Origin: an uncultured Phenylobacterium sp.
GTDB lineage: Bacteria > Pseudomonadota > Alphaproteobacteria > Caulobacterales > Caulobacteraceae
Assembly (NCBI GenBank): GCA_945952355.1
Contig: CAMFIW010000115.1
Coordinates: 1-7,738 of the forward strand
Length of the DNA stretch: 7,738 nt
Reading direction: 5' to 3'
Part shown: one piece after another, positions 1 through 6,108 of the stretch
Layout: every line of letters starts with the position of its first letter
Numbering within the stretch: position 1 is the stretch's first letter
Notes under the pieces: generated by a model
What the model was told of the DNA's origin: nothing
Database searches by the model: none
The model's input: only the letters and a program-made list of their open reading frames with translations
Position numbers and translations under genes: made by a program

Positions 1-176
1 AGACGATCCAGCTCACCTGGGGCGAGGTGCTGCGCCGGCGCATCGACCGCGTGGTGCCATTGCCGTCAGGCACCAAGGTCGATCTGACCCTGGACACTTC
101 GGTCAATCTGGATCAGCTCTTGGCCGACCTCGCCGACTACCAGCGCCTGCACGGTTCAGGCTCCGTTCAGCCGTGA
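1..176 (+). CDS. ydbH: YdbH-like AsmA-type envelope protein, C-terminal end (5' partial)
   Basis: Only the last 57 codons are visible; the first complete codon is at 3 and the TGA stop is at 174-176. The gene continues off the left edge. The visible tail reads TIQLTWGEVLRRRIDR... and ends in HGSGSVQP, alternating polar and hydrophobic residues around VDLTLDTSVNLDQLLADL, which fits the end of a long beta-rich protein. On its own this tail is not diagnostic. The call rests mainly on the next two genes, which look like YnbE and YdbL; in Enterobacteria the order is ydbH-ynbE-ydbL. In E. coli, YdbH is a large AsmA-like protein spanning the periplasm that works with YnbE in moving lipid between inner and outer membrane, partly redundantly with TamB and YhdP. 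Whether this homologue does the same is inference. The upstream sequence would settle it. Confidence 0.6.
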   Translation, partial: TIQLTWGEVLRRRIDRVVPLPSGTKVDLTLDTSVNLDQLLADLADYQRLHGSGSVQP

Positions 177-193
177 CGGGAGAGCCTGGCCCC

Positions 194-214
194 ATGAACC
201 GGAGAGCCTCCTGA
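194..214 (+). other. Six-codon mini-ORF (MNRRAS) with its own RBS, stop overlapping the ynbE start
   Basis: An ATG at 194 opens six codons (M N R R A S) and stops at TGA 212-214, which overlaps the ynbE ATG at 214-216 as TGATG. A GGAGAG at 179-184 lies nine bases before this ATG. The nine-base string GGAGAGCCT occurs twice, at 179-187 and 201-209; the second copy is the ynbE ribosome binding site and lies inside the mini-ORF. The arrangement could couple ynbE translation to a short leader, or it could be a chance result of a small duplication. No protein function is suggested. Confidence 0.25.
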
Positions 215-393
215 TGATCGACCGTCGACTGCTGATCCCGGCGCTCGTCGCCCTGCCGCTGGCGGCCTGCGCGCCGACGCTGCACGTGGATGTGAAGCCG
301 ATCACCATCTACGCCAAGCTCGACGCCAATGTGCGGCTGCAACTGGACGAGGACGTGAAGGCCTTGATCCAGAAGAATCCGAACCTGTTCTGA
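214..393 (+). CDS. ynbE: YnbE-like small outer-membrane lipoprotein
   Basis: This is a 59-residue protein. Residues 4-18 form a short positively charged and then hydrophobic signal (RRLLIPALVALPLAA) followed by a lipobox LAAC with the lipidated Cys at 19, so a mature peptide of about 40 residues is expected, anchored in a membrane. The mature part (HVDVKPITIYAKLDANVRLQLDEDVKAL, then NPNLF) matches the YnbE pattern: a VxxxxPITIxxK-like beta segment and an acidic-hydrophobic tail ending in LF. In E. coli YnbE pairs with the C-terminus of YdbH by beta-strand augmentation to complete a bridge between the membranes. The start is set by GGAGAG at 201-206, seven bases ahead of the ATG. The ATG at 194 is out of frame. 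The gene lies 37 bases after the ydbH-like stop and 14 before ydbL, so co-transcription is likely. Confidence 0.82.
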   Translation: MIDRRLLIPALVALPLAACAPTLHVDVKPITIYAKLDANVRLQLDEDVKALIQKNPNLF

Positions 394-407
394 GGGGCCT
401 GACGACA

Positions 408-770
408 ATGATGACGATGCGAAACAACCCCCTGCTTCCCGTGGCCGCCGTGGTCGGCAGCCTGATCGCCGGCGTGGCCCACGCCGACGTCGCCGCCTCC
501 AAGGCCGCCGTCGACGCCGCCAAGGCCGAGGGCACGGTCGGCGAACAGGCCGACGGATTCCTGGGCTTCGTGAAGGGCGGCGGCGGACCGCTCGCCGCCG
601 CGGTGGCCGAGATCAACGCCGGCCGCGCCGAGGTCTATCGCCAGGCCGCCGCCAAGAATGGCGTCACGCCCGAAGCGGCCGGCGGCTCGGCCTTCCAGAG
701 CGTGATCATGGCCAAGATCAAGCCCGGCGAGTACTACAAGCCGGCCGGCGGCGGCTGGGTGCGGAAGTAG
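408..770 (+). CDS. ydbL: YdbL-like (DUF1318) periplasmic protein
   Basis: This 120-residue protein has a Sec signal peptide: MMTMRNN, a hydrophobic stretch at 8-24, and a cleavage site AHA|D after residue 26. The mature part has the DUF1318/YdbL layout: an alanine-rich helix, a GTVGEQADGFLGFV segment (42-55), an INAGRAEVYRQAAAKNG helix (69-85), and a C-terminal KIKPGEYYKPAGGGWVRK (103-120). The last piece, KxxPGEYxxxxxGxWxxK, is the clearest family hallmark. In E. coli YdbL is thought to act in the periplasm as a helper that keeps YnbE from self-associating; that role here is inference. Three ATGs lie close together (408, 411, 417); 408 is chosen because GAGGGG at 392-397 is ten bases upstream. 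The gene ends the plus-strand operon and faces the malate synthase gene. Confidence 0.82.
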   Translation: MMTMRNNPLLPVAAVVGSLIAGVAHADVAASKAAVDAAKAEGTVGEQADGFLGFVKGGGGPLAAAVAEINAGRAEVYRQAAAKNGVTPEAAGGSAFQSVIMAKIKPGEYYKPAGGGWVRK

Positions 771-777
771 CCGCACG

Positions 778-806
778 CGCCCTCCCTCCCCATGAAGGGA
801 AGGGCG
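778..806. terminator. Hairpin between convergent ydbL and aceB, probable bidirectional terminator
   Basis: The two arms, CGCCCTCCCT (778-787) and AGGGAAGGGCG (796-806), pair over ten base pairs with one bulged A (800) and an eight-base loop. It fills most of the 48-base gap between two convergent stop codons, where a shared terminator is expected. There is no T tract on either side, so it is not a textbook intrinsic terminator; it may instead be a 3' end stabiliser or act with Rho. Confidence 0.45.
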
Positions 807-818
807 TCGTGACGGCGC

Positions 819-2411
<1,593 letters not shown>

Positions 2412-2432
2412 GGCGTGACCCTTGGACTTCGG

Positions 2433-2448
2433 TGAGGCGCGAGCCTCA
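2433..2448. repeat. Inverted repeat TGAGGC-GCGA-GCCTCA in the aceB leader
   Basis: A perfect dyad with six-base arms (TGAGGC 2433-2438, GCCTCA 2443-2448) and a four-base loop. It lies between the terminator T tract and the aceB ribosome binding site, 22 bases before the aceB start. It could be an operator for a DNA-binding protein or an mRNA hairpin near the aceB RBS. No known site is recognised. Confidence 0.4.
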
Positions 2449-2455
2449 AGCTATC

Positions 2456-2493
2456 AGAAAAAAGACCCGCCCGAGGCCGAAGCCTAGAGCGGG
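2456..2493 (-). terminator. Intrinsic terminator after the DUF4170-like gene, just upstream of aceB
   Basis: Read on the minus strand, the hairpin has outer arms CCCGC and GCGGG (2489-2493 with 2466-2470), an inner stem AGGC-UUCG-GCCU closed as a C(UUCG)G tetraloop, and a U-rich run TCTTTTTTCT (complement of 2456-2465). With a C-G and a U-G pair in the middle, the stem is nearly continuous with one mismatch. This is a canonical Rho-independent terminator and the best-supported non-coding element here. It ends transcripts from aceA and the small gene about 45 bases before the aceB start codon. Confidence 0.88.
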
Positions 2494-2527
2494 CCAGGAG
2501 AGACGATCGGGGCTCGAGGCCCAGTTC

Positions 2528-2734
2528 CTAGGCGGGCAGTACGAACTGCTCGGAAGCGATCGAGTAGCGGACGCTGGCGTTCGAGCGGGTCTGTTCCGAC
2601 ACCTGCCTCCACGCGGCCTTCGCCTCGTCGCGGTCCTCGAACGGGCCGAGCACGTGCGGCGCGCCGTTCTTGAGGGCCTTGAACGCCATGCAGCTGTATT
2701 CGCCGCCGACGACCCAATACCGTTCCTTGGTCAT
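2528..2734 (-). CDS. DUF4170-like small conserved protein
   Basis: This is a 68-residue, soluble, single-domain protein with no signal or membrane segment. It begins MTKERYWVVGGEY, continues with LGPFEDRDEAKAAWRQVSEQT (29-49) and ends NASVRYSIASEQFVLPA. The RYWVVGGEY start, the GPFExxxEAxxAWR middle and the VRYxI end match the pattern I recall for DUF4170, a small family mostly in Alphaproteobacteria with no known function. The start at 2734 is supported by GGGAGG (complement of 2744-2749), nine bases upstream. The gene lies 85 bases after aceA on the same strand and is followed by a strong terminator, so it probably shares the aceA transcript. A link to the glyoxylate shunt is inference from position only; the family also occurs elsewhere, so it may be a bystander. 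An overlapping reading frame in this stretch is a shadow. Confidence 0.78.
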   Translation of the reverse strand: MTKERYWVVGGEYSCMAFKALKNGAPHVLGPFEDRDEAKAAWRQVSEQTRSNASVRYSIASEQFVLPA

Positions 2735-2780
2735 GGTCCCTTGCCTCCCCGGCTTCGCCGGAACTGCAGTGTGGTGAGGA

Positions 2781-2804
2781 GGACCGAGGCCGGAGCCCCG
2801 GTCC
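2781..2804 (-). terminator. Stable hairpin downstream of aceA, possible partial terminator or mRNA 3' stabiliser
   Basis: On the minus strand the RNA reads GGACCGGGGC-UCCG-GCCUCGGUCC: ten base pairs, including one G-U wobble, closed by a UCCG tetraloop. It starts 15 bases after the aceA stop. No U tract follows, so full termination is not supported. Such hairpins between genes of one transcript often protect the upstream message from 3' decay, which could give more AceA than the downstream small protein. A second small hairpin (CCGGC/GCCGG, 2749-2761) sits just before the RBS of the small gene. Confidence 0.45.
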
Positions 2805-2819
2805 CTTGGCCGCCCGCCT

Positions 2820-4412
2820 TTAGGCGAACTGGCCCATGGTGTTGTGGACGCCGCCCGCCTTCAGGGCCGCTTCGCCGGCGAAGTATTCCTTGTGGTCGTC
2901 GCCGATGTCCGAGCCGGACATGTTCTGGTGCTTCACGCAGGCGATCCCTTCGCGGATCTCCTTGCGCTGGACGCCGAGGACGTAGCCCAGCATGCCCTGC
3001 TCGCCGAAGTATTCCTTGGCCAGATTGTCCGTGGACAGGGCGGCCGTGTGGTAGGTCGGCAGGGTGATCAGGTGGTGGAAGATGCCGGCGCGCTTGGCCG
3101 CGTCGCGCTGGAAGGTGCGGATCTTCTCGTCGGCTTCGACCGCCAGGGCCGTGCCGTCGTAGTCCACGCTCATCAGCTTGTCGCGGTCATAGGCCGAGAC
3201 GTCCTTGCCGGCCGACTTCATGGCGTCGAAGACCTGCTGGCGGAAGTTCAGGGTCCAGTTGAAGGACGGCGAGTTGTTGTAGGCCAGCTTGGCGTTCGGA
3301 ACGACCTCGCGGATGCGGTCCATCATGCTGGCGATCTGCTCGACGTGCGGCTTCTCGGTCTCGATCCACAGCAGGTCCGCGCCGTTCTGCAGCGAGGTGA
3401 TGGAGTCGAGGACGCAGCGGTCCGCCCCGGTGCCTTCGCGGAACTGGAACAGATTGGACGGCAGGCGCTTCGGGCGCAGCAGCTTGCCGGCGCGGTTGAT
3501 GATCACGTCGCCGTTCTTCAGGTCCGACGGAGCGATCTCTTCGCAGTCCAGGAAGCTGTTGTACTGGTCGCCGATGTCGCCCGGCTCATGGCTGACGGCG
3601 ATCTGCTTGGTCAGGCCGGCCCCGAGGCTGTCGGTGCGGGTGACGATGATGCCGTTGTCGACGCCCAGTTCGAGGAAGGCGTAGCGGACCGCGCGGACCT
3701 TCGCGAGGAAGTCCTCGTGCGGGACGGTGACCTTGCCGTCCTGGTGGCCGCACTGCTTTTCGTCGGAAACCTGGTTCTCGATCTGCAGGGCGCAGGCGCC
3801 CGCCTCGATCATCTTCTTGGCCAGCAGGTAGGTGGCTTCCGCGTTGCCGAAGCCGGCGTCGATGTCGGCGATGATCGGAACCACATGGGTTTCGTAGTTG
3901 TCGATCGCGTCGACGATCTTCTGTTCCTTGGCCTTGTCGCCGGCTTCGCGGGCGGCGTCGAGGTCGCGGTACATCATGCCGAGCTCACGGGCGTCGGCCT
4001 GCTTCAGGAAGGTGTAGATTTCTTCGATCAGCGCCGGGACCGAGGTCTTCTCGTGCATCGACTGGTCCGGCAGCGGACCGAAGTCCGAGCGCAGCGCGGC
4101 GACCATCCAACCCGAGAGGTAGATGTAGCGGCGCTTGGTCGAGCCGAAGTGCTTCTTGATCGAGATCAGCTTCTGCTGGGCGACGAAGCCGTGCCAGCAG
4201 CCCAGCGATTGCGTGTAGTTGGCCGAGTCGGCGTCATAGGCCGCCATGTCCTCGCGCATGATGCCGGCGGTGTACTTGGCGATCTCAAGGCCGGTCTTGA
4301 AGCGGTTCTGCAGGCGCATGCGGGCCACGGATTCAGCGCTGATGCCGTCCCAGGTGCCGTTCTTGCTTTTGATGAGCTGGCCCATCTCGATGATGTGGTC
4401 TTGGTAGGACAT
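2820..4412 (-). CDS. aceA: Isocitrate lyase
   Basis: A 530-residue enzyme (EC 4.1.3.1) that cleaves isocitrate to succinate and glyoxylate, the first step of the glyoxylate shunt. It is about 100 residues longer than the E. coli enzyme and belongs to the ~530-residue subfamily seen in Pseudomonas and Alphaproteobacteria. Landmarks: SGWMVAA (100-106), DIDAGFGNAEATY (183-195) with metal-binding Asp183, the catalytic loop KQCGHQ (219-224) with Cys221 as presumed acid, YNNSPSFNW (378-386) for succinate/glyoxylate binding, and LPTYHT (451-456). The loop has Gln where the classical pattern has Lys/Arg (K-[KR]-C-G-H); I recall Gln as normal for the long subfamily. The ATG at 4412 is preceded by GGAAGAG (complement of 4418-4424), five bases away. 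An in-frame extension of 91 residues upstream is rejected because it is low-complexity arginine/serine-rich and would cover the promoter. It is divergent from the ScfR-type regulator. Confidence 0.97.
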   Translation of the reverse strand: MSYQDHIIEMGQLIKSKNGTWDGISAESVARMRLQNRFKTGLEIAKYTAGIMREDMAAYDADSANYTQSLGCWHGFVAQQKLISIKKHFGSTKRRYIYLSGWMVAALRSDFGPLPDQSMHEKTSVPALIEEIYTFLKQADARELGMMYRDLDAAREAGDKAKEQKIVDAIDNYETHVVPIIADIDAGFGNAEATYLLAKKMIEAGACALQIENQVSDEKQCGHQDGKVTVPHEDFLAKVRAVRYAFLELGVDNGIIVTRTDSLGAGLTKQIAVSHEPGDIGDQYNSFLDCEEIAPSDLKNGDVIINRAGKLLRPKRLPSNLFQFREGTGADRCVLDSITSLQNGADLLWIETEKPHVEQIASMMDRIREVVPNAKLAYNNSPSFNWTLNFRQQVFDAMKSAGKDVSAYDRDKLMSVDYDGTALAVEADEKIRTFQRDAAKRAGIFHHLITLPTYHTAALSTDNLAKEYFGEQGMLGYVLGVQRKEIREGIACVKHQNMSGSDIGDDHKEYFAGEAALKAGGVHNTMGQFA

Positions 4413-4570
4413 TTTCACTCTTCCGCGATATCCGTGCCTGTCGCTTTGACAAGCGTTGGCGCGTGCTACCTCCAATGAACGCTGGCGCGAAGAGTTAATG
4501 CGGCGCGAAAAGGCCACGCTGTCACAGTCAGACCTTGTCAAAATTGTAAATCTGTGACAATGCGACAAAC
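4413..4570. promoter_or_regulatory. Divergent promoter region of aceA and the ScfR-type regulator
   Basis: The 158 bases between two divergent start codons are visibly richer in A/T than the genes, especially 4530-4570. For aceA (minus) a tentative promoter is GTGACA (complement of 4520-4525) with CATTAA (complement of 4495-4500), spacer 19; a TTGACA (complement of 4536-4541) is also present without a good -10. For the regulator (plus), TGTAAA (4545-4550) could be a -10, giving a leader of about 14 bases. The aceA side carries three GGCGCG copies (4458, 4484, 4502); the first two lie within a near-repeat, AGCGTTGGCGCG (4452-4463) and AACGCTGGCGCG (4478-4489), offset by 26. The exact promoters are not proven. 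Confidence 0.6.
4520..4569. promoter_or_regulatory. Candidate operator cluster: TGTCACAG/CTGTGACA inverted repeat and TTGTC/GACAA repeats
   Basis: A perfect eight-base inverted repeat, TGTCACAG (4520-4527) and CTGTGACA (4552-4559), has its half-site centres 32 bases apart, about three helical turns. Between the arms lies TTGTCAAAATTGTAAA (4535-4550), a nine-base-spaced near direct repeat of TTGT(C)AAA. GACAA recurs at 4556-4560 and 4564-4568, and once more at 4448-4452. ScfR-family proteins are known to bind TTTGCAAA-like half-sites, often paired, and these elements resemble but do not match that motif. The position, covering the regulator's start and the likely -35 region of aceA, fits joint autoregulation and aceA control. 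The assignment to this regulator is inference. Confidence 0.45.
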
Positions 4571-6010
4571 ATGGCCGCAAGCACCACCGACCGGAAGCTG
4601 TTCCTCGGCGCGCGGATGAAGCGCCTGCGCCGCGAGCTGGGCCTGACCCAGACTCGCATGGCCGAGGACCTCGGGGTCTCGCCAAGCTACCTGAACCTCC
4701 TGGAGCGCAACCAGCGGCCCGTGACGGCCCAGGTGCTGCTGCGCCTGGCCGAGGCCTACGACCTGGACCTCAAGAGTCTGTCGTCGGATCCGGAGTCGGC
4801 CAATGCGACGGGGCTGACCGAGGTTTTCTCCGACCAGATGTTCCGCGACCTGGGCGTGGCGCGGCACGAGATCGCCGAGGTGGCGGATTCGGCGCCCGGC
4901 GTCTCGGACGCCATCGTGCGACTCTACCGGGCCTATCTGGACCAGCGCCGGCTGAACGATCTCGGCGCCATCTCGCGGCCGGAGGAGGGCGCGCCAGCCC
5001 CGGCGGCGGTTATCCCTTCGGACTGGGTGCGTGACTTCATTCAGGCGCAGAAGAACCACTTTCCGGAGCTGGAAGACGCGGCGGACGAGCTTTCCAACCA
5101 TCTGTCGCCCGAGCCGCAGGACTTCGCGGGCGCGGCGCGCGACCGGCTGGCCAACAAGCACGGCATTCAGGTCCGCGTGGTGCCGCTGGACGTTCTGCCG
5201 GAGAGCGTTCGCCGGTTCGACCATCACCGGCGGCGCCTGTTCCTGTCCGAGGTGCTGACCGGGGCCGGACGGTCCTTCAGCCTCGCCTACCAGTTGGCCC
5301 TGCTCGAATACGGACCGATGCTGGACGCCATGGCCGACCGCATGGGCGCCCCGGACCGCCCAACCCGGGGCCTGGTCAAGGTGAGCCTGGCCAACTACCT
5401 GGCCGCCGCGACCATGATGCCCTACGCCGCCTTCCACGAGGCGGCGGAGCGGCTGTCGTACGACATCGAACTGGTCCGCGCGCGGTTCGGGGTAAGTTTC
5501 GAACAGGCCTGCCACCGGCTGACCACCCTTTCGCGGCCCGGCGCGCGGGGCGTGCCTTTCTTCATGCTGCGGGTGGATTCGGCCGGCAACATCTCCAAGC
5601 GGTTCGCGGGCTCGGCCTTTCCCTTTTCGCGGTTCGGCGGCGCCTGTCCGCGCTGGAACATCCACACCAGTTTCCGAACGCCCGGGCGGATCGTCACCCA
5701 GATCGTCGAGACACCGGACGGACAACGCTACTTCACCCTGTCGCGGACGGTGAGCCGGATCGCGACACCCTATGCCGGCGACGATTCCGAGCTGGCGGTC
5801 GGTATGGGCTGCGAACTGAAGTTCGCCGAGCGGCTGGTCTATTCCAGGGGCCTCGACCTGAAGGACCCGATCGCCACAGCCATCGGCCCCGCGTGCCGCA
5901 TTTGCGAGCGCCCGGCGTGCCCGCAGCGGGCGGCCGAGCCGATCAATCGCACCCTCACAGTCGACGACTTCACAAAGTCGATTTCGCCCTATCCCTTCGC
6001 CTCGAGCTGA
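4571..6010 (+). CDS. ScfR-family (COG3800) XRE-type transcriptional regulator, probable regulator of aceA
   Basis: A 479-residue DNA-binding protein of the short-chain fatty acyl-CoA regulator family, which includes RamB and PrpR of actinobacteria and PccR of Rhodobacter. Domain order: XRE helix-turn-helix at about 13-66 (GLTQTRMAEDLGVSPSYLNL, then ERNQRP); an IrrE/DUF955-like domain at about 185-310, where the usual HExxH zinc motif is replaced by SLAYQLALLEYGP (237-249), so no peptidase activity is expected; and a DUF2083/ScfR C-terminal domain from about 316, with CRICERPACPQRA (442-454) carrying three close cysteines. Family members sense acyl-CoA esters and control glyoxylate-shunt and propionate genes; the divergent position next to aceA supports that role here. 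No clear Shine-Dalgarno precedes the ATG at 4571. Met16 (4616) is the next in-frame ATG but would cut into the HTH. The effector (acetyl-CoA, propionyl-CoA or other) cannot be read from sequence. Confidence 0.9.
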   Translation: MAASTTDRKLFLGARMKRLRRELGLTQTRMAEDLGVSPSYLNLLERNQRPVTAQVLLRLAEAYDLDLKSLSSDPESANATGLTEVFSDQMFRDLGVARHEIAEVADSAPGVSDAIVRLYRAYLDQRRLNDLGAISRPEEGAPAPAAVIPSDWVRDFIQAQKNHFPELEDAADELSNHLSPEPQDFAGAARDRLANKHGIQVRVVPLDVLPESVRRFDHHRRRLFLSEVLTGAGRSFSLAYQLALLEYGPMLDAMADRMGAPDRPTRGLVKVSLANYLAAATMMPYAAFHEAAERLSYDIELVRARFGVSFEQACHRLTTLSRPGARGVPFFMLRVDSAGNISKRFAGSAFPFSRFGGACPRWNIHTSFRTPGRIVTQIVETPDGQRYFTLSRTVSRIATPYAGDDSELAVGMGCELKFAERLVYSRGLDLKDPIATAIGPACRICERPACPQRAAEPINRTLTVDDFTKSISPYPFASS

Positions 6011-6108
6011 CCCTTTACGTTCAGGGAAACTTCGGCGTGGCGGTCCCACAGAGGTATGGATACAAAGGGATTCCAAACGCGCGCAGACGCGTGGGGCTGG
6101 GAGACCAC
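6011..6108. promoter_or_regulatory. Leader of the tandem TetR gene with two dyad elements
   Basis: This 98-base gap contains a 16-base imperfect dyad CCCTTTACGTTCAGGG (6011-6026), whose CCCT/AGGG ends and ACGT centre are symmetric, directly after the regulator's stop. A second dyad, ACGCGCGCAGACGCGT (6077-6092), has five-base arms. A short GTATGGATAC (6054-6063) lies between them. TetR proteins usually bind palindromes of about 15-20 bases near their own gene, so these are candidates for autoregulatory sites. No convincing -35/-10 pair was found. The ribosome binding site GGGAG is at 6099-6103. Confidence 0.35.

Noticed and set aside
2484..2717. 77-codon minus-strand frame overlapping the DUF4170-like gene
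   Set aside because: Arg-rich with no family resemblance, runs into the terminator, and lies out of frame with the better-supported 68-residue protein.
3744..3758. Gln in place of Lys/Arg in the isocitrate lyase catalytic loop as a sign of altered activity
   Set aside because: KQCGH is, as I recall, normal in the ~530-residue isocitrate lyase subfamily, and all other active-site segments are intact.
4446..4451. Perfect TTGACA on the plus strand as a -35 box for the regulator
   Set aside because: No acceptable -10 follows at 16-18 bases; it more likely belongs to the GACAA-type repeats or is chance.
2844..4478. Open frame of 544 codons on the plus strand antisense to aceA
   Set aside because: Same reasoning: opposite a clear isocitrate lyase, with low-complexity VAGD-rich translation and no plausible RBS or motif.
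4413..4685. N-terminal extension of isocitrate lyase by 91 residues
   Set aside because: The extension is Arg/Ser/Gly-rich, runs through the regulatory region and into the divergent regulator's coding sequence, and the start at 4412 has a good RBS and the usual family N-terminus.
4538..6076. 512-codon frame on the minus strand opposite the ScfR-type gene
   Set aside because: A shadow of a well-supported plus-strand gene; its translation is Arg/Gly/Gln-rich without domains.
5893..6108. 72-residue N-terminal extension of the TetR protein
   Set aside because: It overlaps the end of the ScfR-type gene out of frame and has no TetR character; the start at 6109 has a GGGAG five bases upstream.
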